Positions 1 through 6,899 of a stretch of 8,355 bases of DNA are shown one piece after another. The translations under genes were made by a program, and so were the position numbers. The DNA is from an uncultured Opitutia bacterium (lineage in GTDB: Bacteria; Verrucomicrobiota; Verrucomicrobiia; Opitutales; UBA953): contig CAITUF010000335.1 in assembly GCA_903895475.1 (NCBI GenBank), forward strand, positions 1 through 8,355, written 5' to 3'. The notes below the pieces were generated by a model. The model did not search any database. It was not told the DNA's origin and was given only the letters and a program-made list of their open reading frames with translations. Each line of letters opens with the position of its first letter. Positions within the stretch are counted from its first letter, which is position 1.

Positions 1-818
1 ACCTCGTCCTCGAGCCGCAGGACTGCGCTCCCCTCTTCTCTCAGGACGCGATCCGCAAGGTCTGCCATCGCCACTATGGACTCGGCTCGGACGGTATCCT
101 CTATGGTCCGATTGAACGCACTGATGGCGCCTTTGGCCTGCGCATCCTAAACCCTGACGGCTCGGAAGCCGAGAAGTCCGGCAACGGTATCCGTATCTTC
201 TGCCGTCACCTCCTCGAAACCAAGCGTGTTCAGGAAGGCCAAGAGTTTAAGGTCCACACCCTGGGCGGCCTAGTCGGTTGCTCCGTCTTCGAAGGCGGCA
301 ACCGTATCCGCGTCGAGATGGGCAAGGTCTCCTTCAGCGCTCCGGTGATTCCGCACATTGGCGCCGACCGCGAAGTCCTCGGCGAAAGCATCACCGTCAA
401 CGGCCGGACGTTTAAGTATTGGGCTGCCACCGTCGGCAACCCGCACTGTGTGATCCCAGTCGACGACCTCTCGCCCGACCTTGCCAAGACCTACGGCCCG
501 GCTCTCGAGACACATCCTAGTTTCCCGAATCGCACGAACGTGCAGTTCATGAAGATCGTCGACCGCCAGAACGTCCAAATCGAGATCTGGGAACGCGGCG
601 CCGGCTACACCCTCGCCTCGGGGTCCTCTTCTTCGGCTTCGGCGGCGGTCGCCCGTAAAATGGGCCTTGTTGACGCCGATTTGACGGTCCATATGCCCGG
701 CGGTAAGATTATTATTGGCATCGGGGCGGACTTCTCCATCGTAATGACAGGTCCGACCACCCCGGTAGGCGTCTTTGAGATGCACCCTGGGGTTCCGGTC
801 CAAGACGTCGCCCTCTAA
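1..818 (+). CDS. dapF: DapF-family protein (diaminopimelate epimerase-like), 5' partial, catalytic Cys pair replaced by Ser
   Basis: The reading frame is open from the left edge (first whole codon at 3) to TAA at 816-818, giving 271 visible residues; probably only about 15 N-terminal residues are missing. Known DapF interconverts LL- and meso-diaminopimelate in the cytoplasm, for lysine and peptidoglycan, using two cysteines as acid and base. The fold signatures are clear: GLGSDG, NPDGSEAEKSGNGIR, GNPHC (Asn146, His148), NRTNVQF (Asn179) and ERGAGYTLASGSSSS (Glu197, Arg198), numbered from the first visible codon. The two catalytic positions are both serine: Ser59 (177-179) in place of Cys in the CGNG motif, and Ser206 (618-620) in place of Cys in the ACGTG motif. 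Their spacing of 147 residues is close to that of classical DapF. The substrate-binding Asn, Glu and Arg residues are kept. Family membership is secure. Whether it is an epimerase is open; it may be a divergent subfamily acting on another substrate or by another mechanism. The next gene starts 33-75 bases downstream on the same strand. Confidence 0.9.
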   Translation, partial: LVLEPQDCAPLFSQDAIRKVCHRHYGLGSDGILYGPIERTDGAFGLRILNPDGSEAEKSGNGIRIFCRHLLETKRVQEGQEFKVHTLGGLVGCSVFEGGNRIRVEMGKVSFSAPVIPHIGADREVLGESITVNGRTFKYWAATVGNPHCVIPVDDLSPDLAKTYGPALETHPSFPNRTNVQFMKIVDRQNVQIEIWERGAGYTLASGSSSSASAAVARKMGLVDADLTVHMPGGKIIIGIGADFSIVMTGPTTPVGVFEMHPGVPVQDVAL

Positions 819-893
819 GGCGGTTAGTCTTTACCAGCATTCATTTTCGGTGTGCCCACTCTTGGCCACACCGCCTTCCCGCACGAACCACCT

Positions 894-3800
894 ATGGCGC
901 CGCGTCAGCCGTTGCCCGCACTCACCGAGGACGATCTCATTGATCTAGCCGGCGGGGCGACCGTGTTACTCGCCAAGCACCTCGTCCTTAAAGGTAAGGT
1001 CAAGAAAGCGATCTGGGCCTTCCCCAACGTGGAAGCCTTGGTTGATGACGGCACCGAATCCCGTGAAGCCCGCTGGAACCTGCGCTCCATTACTTTCCAG
1101 CGCAACGAGTGCGCCTGCGAGGTTTCCGTTCGGCAAAGAAAGTTATGCGTTCACTCGGCTGCAGCCTATCTGGCCTTAGCCGCCAAGGAGGGGACCATCA
1201 AATTAACGGAAGACGCCCCACCCAAACCAGCGGCCGCCAGTAAGACCGACGTAAAAGAAAACTCGAAGTCCGCCAAAACCGAGCCAACCGCCGCCTCTCA
1301 GGGGCCCAAGCTCAAATCCCTCAACCTCTCCCCGAAACGCGGCACGCCGATCGAGGTTCGCTTCATCATCCCACCGAACATCGCCACGGCGGCCCAGCGC
1401 GACGAAATCATCTGCCGCCTGGAGCTCCGCATCGACGGCATCCAAACCGCCCCGGAAAATATCGATCGCACCAAGGCTTGGACCATCGAACCTGACACGG
1501 TCTTCTTCTTGGCCATCCTCGAGAACCTCTGTAACGGTAAGCTACAGGGCCTGTTACCCCTCTCCCGCCGGCACCTGCGCCAGCTCCTCGGCGTCGGCAA
1601 AGGCTTAGCCATCTTCCGGATGGCCAATGCGCCCGAGGTTCCCTTGGCCTGGTCCGGAGATAGCCTAGCGGGCGTCCATACGCACCTGCAGGAACCGGAA
1701 GTCACCCCGCAGACGACGCACAACGGTGAGGCCCTGGACGACGAGAAGGAAGAAATCCGCTCCCAAGACCGCGGCGAAGAAGACGCCCCTTGGGTCGACG
1801 GCTCCATGAAGTGGCTGCGCATCCGCCTGCCCCAGAAGTCGAGCGGCCCAGTATCCGAGCTCCGCGAAGTCCTGCAGCGCAACGGGTTCGTCCTCGAAAC
1901 GGCCACGCGCGAATGGTACCTCAACGGCACGATCCAAGTCCTCAACTTCCTGGCCCGCCACCACAAGGTCCTCTGCATCGATAACGACTCCTACTTCACG
2001 CACAACCTGAAGCACTCCCTGCGCAACGTCGACTTCGCCAAAGCAAAATGCGACGCCGCCGAAGAGACCGGCGGCTTCCGCTTTGCCATCGGCATCGACC
2101 CCGAAGGTAAGAGCTCTAAGGTTGTCCAAGAAGCGCTCAAGAGTGGGCGCATGTTCTTCTACACGGACCGCGGCCCGCGCCTCATCACGCCCGAGTTGAT
2201 GGAATCCATCCGCAACGCCCAGCGCCGTATCACAGGCGAATCGAAGCGTGACGTCGACCTCGACCTAAACCTGAAGATTGGCTTCGCCGACCTCGCGAGT
2301 GCCGATGCAATCGCCGAGGAACTCCAGGCTGCCTTCGCTCCGCCCGAGGCTTGGGCCAAACGCTCCGACGCGATTCGCAACCTGTCGAAACTCCAGCCCG
2401 CGCCGATTCGTCCCGAGCTGACCCAGATGCTCCGCCTCTACCAACAGGTGGGCGTGGCGTGGCTCTGGCACCTGCACAACAATCACCTCGGCGGCCTGCT
2501 GGCCGACGAAATGGGCCTCGGCAAGACGGTCCAAGCCTTGGCCTTCATGGAAGTCGTCCGCCGGGAACGCCCTGAAGAGGGCCCCTGCCTCGTGGTCTGC
2601 CCCGCCTCGCTCGTCGAGAACTGGCGCCGCGAAGCCCGCCGCTTCACCCCCGCGCTCAAGGTTCTCGCCCACCACGGCCAGTCGCGCGAATCCTCGCCGG
2701 AATACCTCAAGCGCTTCGACCTCATCATCACTTCCTACGGCACCTTGGCCCGCGACGTGGGTTCCTTCGCGCTGGTCAATTGGAGTACAGCCACGTGTGA
2801 TGAAGGCCAAAATATCAAGAACCCGCGCGCCCAGGCCACTAAGGCCGTGAAGCAGATTATCGCCAAGGGCCGCTACATCCTCACTGGCACGCCGGTTGAG
2901 AATTCCCTCGAAGACCTCCGCTCGCTCTTCGGCTACCTCATGCCAGGCTACCTGCCCAAGCCGGAGGAACGCCTGGCGTCCGAAGACCGTAAGTGGCACG
3001 ACGACCGTCTCCTCCAGATGGCGGCGCCTTACATCCTCCGCCGCGCCAAGCTCGCGGTCGCCCCCGAGCTGCCGCCCAAGATCGAACAGATCATCTACTG
3101 CGACTTTGAAGAAAACCAGAAGAAGTTCTACGACGAGATGCAGGAAACGACCCGGCAGGAAATCTTCGATATGGAAATGAGTGGGGCTAAGGACAACGCC
3201 ATCCGGATGGCCGCCTTTAACCAGCTCCTTCGCCTCCGCCAGATTTGCGCCGACCCGCGCATCCTCGACCCGAAGATGGACGAGGCCGATTCCGCCAAGC
3301 TCCAGGCCTTCCTCGAGCTCCTCGAAGAATCCATCGACGCGAACCACCGCATGCTGGTGTTCTCGACCTTCGTCTCGGCGCTCACCATCATCCGCAAGGC
3401 GCTCGAAGCCCGCGGCATCCCCTATTGCTACCTCGACGGCTCGACCAACGACCGCCAAGGGGTCTGCGATACGTTCAACTCGACTCCGACCATCCCGGTC
3501 ATGCTCATGTCCCTCAAGGCTGGCGGCACGGGCCTCAACCTCACCGGGGCCGACACGGTCGTCCACTACGACCCTTGGTGGAACCCTGCCGCCGAAGCCC
3601 AGGCGACCGACCGGGCCCACCGTATCGGGCAGACCCGGACCGTCACCAGTATCAAGCTTATCGCCGCCGGAACGATCGAAGAACGGGTCATGGACCTCCA
3701 AAAGTCCAAGTCTGAGATGTTGCGTAAGCTCCTCAGTGAATCAGACTCCGTCTCGTCTGCCCTTAGCCTCGACGACATCAAAGCCCTCCTGACGGTCTAA
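894..3800 (+). CDS. SNF2-family DNA-dependent ATPase with N-terminal SWIM zinc finger
   Basis: This is a 968-residue cytoplasmic protein from ATG 894; an in-frame GTG at 852 would add 14 residues. I prefer 894 because it is ATG and has the C-rich leader seen before other starts here; neither start has a Shine-Dalgarno site. The N-terminus holds a SWIM zinc finger, CxCx9CxH (Cys73, Cys75, Cys85, His87), usually a DNA- or protein-binding module. A Lys/Ala/Pro/Glu-rich linker follows (about 107-141), then a long region I do not recognise. The SNF2 motor fills the C-terminal half: Walker A DEMGLGKT at 538-545 (Lys544), Walker B DEGQ at 636-639, TGTP, and the second RecA lobe with MSLKAGGTGLNL and QATDRAHRIGQ (903-913; Arg907 and Arg910, the likely arginine fingers). 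DEGQ differs from the more usual DEAQ or DEAH. Family members translocate on duplex DNA and remodel DNA-protein complexes (bacterial relative: RapA/HepA on RNA polymerase). The target here is unknown. tatC starts nine bases after the stop. Confidence 0.93.
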   Translation: MAPRQPLPALTEDDLIDLAGGATVLLAKHLVLKGKVKKAIWAFPNVEALVDDGTESREARWNLRSITFQRNECACEVSVRQRKLCVHSAAAYLALAAKEGTIKLTEDAPPKPAAASKTDVKENSKSAKTEPTAASQGPKLKSLNLSPKRGTPIEVRFIIPPNIATAAQRDEIICRLELRIDGIQTAPENIDRTKAWTIEPDTVFFLAILENLCNGKLQGLLPLSRRHLRQLLGVGKGLAIFRMANAPEVPLAWSGDSLAGVHTHLQEPEVTPQTTHNGEALDDEKEEIRSQDRGEEDAPWVDGSMKWLRIRLPQKSSGPVSELREVLQRNGFVLETATREWYLNGTIQVLNFLARHHKVLCIDNDSYFTHNLKHSLRNVDFAKAKCDAAEETGGFRFAIGIDPEGKSSKVVQEALKSGRMFFYTDRGPRLITPELMESIRNAQRRITGESKRDVDLDLNLKIGFADLASADAIAEELQAAFAPPEAWAKRSDAIRNLSKLQPAPIRPELTQMLRLYQQVGVAWLWHLHNNHLGGLLADEMGLGKTVQALAFMEVVRRERPEEGPCLVVCPASLVENWRREARRFTPALKVLAHHGQSRESSPEYLKRFDLIITSYGTLARDVGSFALVNWSTATCDEGQNIKNPRAQATKAVKQIIAKGRYILTGTPVENSLEDLRSLFGYLMPGYLPKPEERLASEDRKWHDDRLLQMAAPYILRRAKLAVAPELPPKIEQIIYCDFEENQKKFYDEMQETTRQEIFDMEMSGAKDNAIRMAAFNQLLRLRQICADPRILDPKMDEADSAKLQAFLELLEESIDANHRMLVFSTFVSALTIIRKALEARGIPYCYLDGSTNDRQGVCDTFNSTPTIPVMLMSLKAGGTGLNLTGADTVVHYDPWWNPAAEAQATDRAHRIGQTRTVTSIKLIAAGTIEERVMDLQKSKSEMLRKLLSESDSVSSALSLDDIKALLTV

Positions 3801-3809
3801 CCCCTCCCC
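3801..3809 (+). promoter_or_regulatory. C-rich leader before tatC, no Shine-Dalgarno
   Basis: The nine bases between the SNF2 stop and ATG 3810 are all pyrimidine and include CCTCC (3803-3807). This is the same sense as the anti-Shine-Dalgarno end of 16S rRNA, not its complement. It cannot act as a classical ribosome binding site. Initiation at 3810 would have to be SD-independent or coupled to termination of the upstream gene. The alternative tatC start at ATG 3852 has GGAG four bases upstream. Confidence 0.4.
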
Positions 3810-4820
3810 ATGCTTTCCACCCTCATTCGACGCAATCGTCCCCGGAGCGAGATGTCGTTCATGGAGCATATCGACGACCTCCGCGTCTCGTTGATTCGCG
3901 TGCTGGCGGTCTTCATGGTCGGCCTGGTGGCGTCTCTGATTTTCTACGAGAAGATCCCCTCCTTCCTCAACCTGCCGCTCGAATGGGCCAAACACCCAGA
4001 AACCTCACCGATTAGTTTCCTCATCGGAAAGGCCGAACCATCGCTCGCGGCCCTCGGCGACCTCAAGGAGTTCACCTTCATGGGCGTCTGGTCGGTGCTC
4101 ATGTATGCGGCCTTCGCCGCCGGCATCGCCTTGGCCTCCCCGATCTTCCTTTATGAAGTGGTTCGTTTCGTTGGCCCAGCGCTGAACAACAAGGAAAAGC
4201 GCGGGCTTATCCCATTCTGCGTCGCGGCACTTATTCTCTTCTTCTGCGGGGCCTCCCTCGCCTTCCTCTGGCTGACGCCCATGTCCGTCCAGATTTGGCA
4301 CCATTTCGCCAGCGGGATGGGCATCGAGGTGACTTGGCAGGCCTCCGATTATTACTCTTTTGTGACGATGATGAGCCTGCTAACGGGCCTGACGTTCCAA
4401 TTCCCGCTCGCGCTAATTATCCTGATGTGGCTCGAATTGGTCCGCCCCCGCACGTTACTCAAATCCTGGCGCGGCATGCTCTTCGGAATCCTCGTTCTGG
4501 TCGGACTCATCACGCCGATTGGTGACCCACTCTCTCTCTTTGTCCTCACGGGAATCCTCTTCTGCTTCTACCTCGTGGCGGTGGGCGTGGGCGGGGCCAT
4601 CGTCCGTCGCAAACGCATTGCCCGCGGCGATAAGCCGAACCCCGAGGACGACGATATCGGTGATGATGACGATGATGAGCCAGATCCAGATGGCTCGGAT
4701 GACTCTTCTAATTACGGCTCATCCGCTGGCAGAACCGTCACCTCCGAGCCCAAAGCTATCACGGCCAAGCCCAAGTCCGCCCCGCCACCCGCCGAGGGCG
4801 ACCTGAGCTCACTCGACTAA
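3810..4820 (+). CDS. tatC: Sec-independent (twin-arginine) protein translocase subunit TatC with acidic C-terminal extension
   Basis: TatC is the polytopic inner-membrane receptor of the Tat pathway; it binds the twin-arginine signal peptide and works with TatA/TatB to export folded proteins. The 336 residues show six membrane segments (roughly 28-46, 90-117, 133-155, 184-208, 223-236, 241-264). TatC motifs are visible: MSFMEHIDDLR near the N-terminus (15-25), FVGPALNNKEKR (120-131), FQFPL in the fourth span (Gln197 at the position of the E. coli Glu170 region) and ITPIGDPLSL (234-243) before the last span. Residues 265-336 extend past the sixth span: a basic stretch, a block dominated by Asp/Glu (279-298), then a Ser/Pro/Lys-rich end, all predicted cytoplasmic. 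ATG 3852 (residue 15, with GGAG upstream) is a plausible alternative start, since many TatC proteins begin with this MSFMEH-like motif. No tatA or tatB lies in the window, so they must be elsewhere. The next gene begins 14 bases after the stop. Confidence 0.95.
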   Translation: MLSTLIRRNRPRSEMSFMEHIDDLRVSLIRVLAVFMVGLVASLIFYEKIPSFLNLPLEWAKHPETSPISFLIGKAEPSLAALGDLKEFTFMGVWSVLMYAAFAAGIALASPIFLYEVVRFVGPALNNKEKRGLIPFCVAALILFFCGASLAFLWLTPMSVQIWHHFASGMGIEVTWQASDYYSFVTMMSLLTGLTFQFPLALIILMWLELVRPRTLLKSWRGMLFGILVLVGLITPIGDPLSLFVLTGILFCFYLVAVGVGGAIVRRKRIARGDKPNPEDDDIGDDDDDEPDPDGSDDSSNYGSSAGRTVTSEPKAITAKPKSAPPPAEGDLSSLD

Positions 4821-4834
4821 TCTCCCCCACCTCC
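4821..4834 (+). promoter_or_regulatory. C-rich leader ending in CCTCC, abutting the start codon
   Basis: The 14-base spacer between the tatC stop and ATG 4835 is almost entirely pyrimidine and ends with CCTCC (4830-4834) directly against the ATG. It has no purine-rich ribosome binding site. It matches the style of the spacer before tatC, so translation of this gene is probably SD-independent or coupled to tatC. Confidence 0.4.
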
Positions 4835-5890
4835 ATGCGCCTCCCAATCTCACTGCTGCTGTTGGCCGCCCTGCCCTTCGCTCACGCGGCGGACCCTGAC
4901 AATACGTTGTTTGGGAAGAAAGCCGGTACGACGGAGAAAGTTATCGTCACCAAGGTGGTCGAGGTCGAGAAGGCTCCGGCCGACAAGATGGCCCCCGCCA
5001 CGGACAAGCCCGCCATGGAAAAAGAAATGGAGGCCCCCAAGGAAGGCATGAAGCCAAAGATGGAAATGGCCGAAGGTGATAAGCCTGCTACCAAGCCCAA
5101 AATGGCTGACGAAGCCGAGGTACCCAAGAAGCCCATGGCTGAAACGGAAGCCAAGAAAGGCGACCCCGAGATGAAGAAGGACGACCCCGAAAAGGCCAAG
5201 GAGGAAGAAGAACCGACCATTTCCCCGTTCCGCCCCGCCAAGACGCTCACCGCCGTCGAAAAGCGCACGTTCAAAATTGCTAACCTCAATCGGCCGCTTG
5301 CGTTCGAGACTACCCGCGAACTGCAGCGTCTCTTCACCGTGCTGGCCACGCAATATGTGACCGACGGAAAAACCTTTGCCAAGGCACCCGGCCCCGTGAC
5401 GGCGGTTTCGTACACGATCTTGCAAGACCTAGGCGAACAGCGCTACGTGGCCAAGGCCTCCTGGCCCACGGTCGGCGAAGCGCTCCCCGCCAGCACCAAT
5501 GCGTGGGCCATCCTAGTCCTCGACGAGGAAGTCAAGGTCGGCGCCACGGGCCGAATGACTGGCACGCACGCCGGTACCGTCGCCCTCGATTTCACCGCTA
5601 AATTCAGTCCCATCGACGGTAAGACGCTGACGATTCGCCGTGAAGCGTTCGTGGAGTGCAAGCCGATCGAGGAGTCCAATGCCAGCCTGGCAAAGTTCAT
5701 CGAGCTGGTCGCCCAAGGTGGCGAGTTTAGTGTGACCACGACTGAGCGGGTCGGCTGCAAGACCTGCAACAGCCTTGGCTACACGCGCGAGCCCCAAAAG
5801 GGCAAGTTAGAGGATAAGCGTATTCCCTGCACGAATTGCGAAGGCACCGGTAAGCTGTCGACGACGACGGAAACGAAGTTCGCCCCTTAA
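4835..5890 (+). CDS. Exported protein of unknown function with charged disordered tether and C-terminal DnaJ-like CxxC pair
   Basis: I do not recognise this 351-residue protein. Residues 1-18 are a typical Sec signal peptide: MRLP, a hydrophobic core, and a likely cut after AHA. There is no twin arginine, so it is not an obvious Tat substrate despite its neighbour. Residues 45-127 are a low-complexity stretch of Lys, Glu, Pro, Met, Ala and Asp with imperfect KP-M-E units, expected to be disordered. Residues 135-303 look like a folded domain without a motif I can name. The C-terminus has C308-KT-C311-NSLG and C332-TN-C335-EGTG, two CxxC units 20 residues apart, resembling half of the DnaJ cysteine-rich zinc domain (CxxCxGxG). 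They could bind zinc or form disulfides outside the cytoplasm. The gene follows tatC by 14 bases and is likely co-transcribed with it. That it is a real gene is well supported by the signal peptide, start context and C-terminal motifs. Confidence 0.85.
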   Translation: MRLPISLLLLAALPFAHAADPDNTLFGKKAGTTEKVIVTKVVEVEKAPADKMAPATDKPAMEKEMEAPKEGMKPKMEMAEGDKPATKPKMADEAEVPKKPMAETEAKKGDPEMKKDDPEKAKEEEEPTISPFRPAKTLTAVEKRTFKIANLNRPLAFETTRELQRLFTVLATQYVTDGKTFAKAPGPVTAVSYTILQDLGEQRYVAKASWPTVGEALPASTNAWAILVLDEEVKVGATGRMTGTHAGTVALDFTAKFSPIDGKTLTIRREAFVECKPIEESNASLAKFIELVAQGGEFSVTTTERVGCKTCNSLGYTREPQKGKLEDKRIPCTNCEGTGKLSTTTETKFAP

Positions 5891-5912
5891 CCCCGCTTAG
5901 GGCCAACCTGCG

Positions 5913-5940
5913 CTTGCGCCCCGCCGAGGGGATTGGCAAG
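5913..5940 (+). promoter_or_regulatory. Possible hairpin in the leader of the polyprenyl synthase gene
   Basis: In the 58-base spacer, CTTGC (5913-5917) can pair with GCAAG (5936-5940), enclosing CCCC (5919-5922) paired with GGGG (5928-5931) around a five-base loop. A competing stem is possible between GCCAA (5902-5906) and TTGGC (5933-5937). The outer arm overlaps AAGG (5938-5941), the only Shine-Dalgarno-like bases before GTG 5949. Folding could therefore affect translation. No U-tract follows, so it is not an intrinsic terminator. The stems are short and could be chance in GC-rich DNA. Confidence 0.25.
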
Positions 5941-5948
5941 GTGCGGTC

Positions 5949-6899
5949 GTGAGTTCTCCCCTGCATCTCGGACTAGAACCGCACTTCGCGGCCCTCGAGT
6001 CTTTCCTCGCGGAACAGGAGGCGAGCTTTGAACCCGAGGTCCGCCCGATGGTGCGCGAGGTCCTCGCCCACCCTGGCAAACGCCTCCGCCCACTCCTTGC
6101 CTTCGGTTCCGGCGCCGGCATCGGGCCGTCCATCGACCTCGTTCGCGGCGCGGCGATTGTGGAATTAGTCCACCTAGCTACGCTCGTTCACGACGACGTC
6201 CTCGACGGTGCCGACACGCGCCACGGCGCCGATACGCCTAACCACACCCACGGCGCCCACGCGGCCGTCCTCTTCGGCGATGCGCTCTTCGCCCACGCCC
6301 TCGTCCTGGCGAGCGAACACACGTCCTCGACCCTTTGCTCCATCGTCGCCCGTGCCTCGCGTGATGTCTGCTCGGGCGAAGTCTGCCAGACGTTCTCGCG
6401 CGACAACCAGTCCCTCAGTCTCGCCGACTACCAGCGCCAGATTCGTATGAAGACGGCGGTGCTCTTTGAAGCCGCCTGCCGCGTCGGATCCTTAGTCGCG
6501 GGCTATCCCCAAGTCCATATCGACGCCTGCGCCGCCTTCGGACTGCACCTCGGTATCGCTTACCAGATGTACGATGACTTCGTCGACCTCCTACAAGACG
6601 ACGCCAAGGCGGGCAAGACGCTCGGGACTGACGCCGCCAGCGGTAAACTGACTTTACCGATGCTACTCGAACGCGATCGCCGGAAGGTCGATATCCTCGC
6701 CGAACTCCGTCAGGGCCGGTCCGCCCGCGAGGCCATCTCCGCCGAAACGTGGCGCGAATGCTTCCGCATGCTCGACGCCGAAGTGGCCTCCGCCGAACAA
6801 GCCCTGACAGCGATCGAAGGCTCCCCTTCGCCCTTCTACTTACTCCGCCTAACGGGCTTCCTCCGCCAAGCTGCCGCCAAGTTGGCACCGAGCGCGTGA
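5949..6899 (+). CDS. Polyprenyl diphosphate synthase (trans-isoprenyl diphosphate synthase family)
   Basis: The enzyme condenses isopentenyl diphosphate onto an allylic diphosphate to build the linear prenyl chain used for quinone tails or related lipids. The 316 residues carry the expected motifs: GKRLRP (43-48, substrate diphosphate binding), the first Asp-rich motif DDVLD (82-86), the second Asp-rich motif DDFVD (209-213), and GKTLGTDAASGKLTLPML (222-239). Both Asp motifs coordinate the catalytic magnesium ions. The residue five before the first Asp motif is Ala77, small as in long-chain synthases such as IspB and unlike the bulky residues of short-chain enzymes. A long product is therefore more likely than geranyl or farnesyl diphosphate, but this is inference. 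The usual RRG after the first motif is R91-H92-G. The start is GTG with a weak AAGG (5938-5941) seven bases upstream. The stop overlaps the start of the next small gene by four bases. Confidence 0.92.
   Translation: MSSPLHLGLEPHFAALESFLAEQEASFEPEVRPMVREVLAHPGKRLRPLLAFGSGAGIGPSIDLVRGAAIVELVHLATLVHDDVLDGADTRHGADTPNHTHGAHAAVLFGDALFAHALVLASEHTSSTLCSIVARASRDVCSGEVCQTFSRDNQSLSLADYQRQIRMKTAVLFEAACRVGSLVAGYPQVHIDACAAFGLHLGIAYQMYDDFVDLLQDDAKAGKTLGTDAASGKLTLPMLLERDRRKVDILAELRQGRSAREAISAETWRECFRMLDAEVASAEQALTAIEGSPSPFYLLRLTGFLRQAAAKLAPSA

Noticed and set aside
2265..3701. A 478-codon open frame on the minus strand inside the SNF2 gene
   Set aside because: It lies wholly antisense to a motif-complete SNF2 motor. 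Long antisense frames are expected in GC-rich genes with strong third-position bias, and its translation has no recognisable motif.
4850..5425. Minus-strand open frames of 177-191 codons opposite the exported protein gene
   Set aside because: They mirror the Lys/Glu/Pro low-complexity tether; the translation is a Gly/Leu/His- or Ser-rich pattern caused by the sense codons. The plus-strand frame has a signal peptide and cysteine motifs.
3810..5890. The idea that the exported protein is a dedicated Tat substrate because it follows tatC
   Set aside because: Its signal peptide lacks the twin arginine and looks like an ordinary Sec signal.
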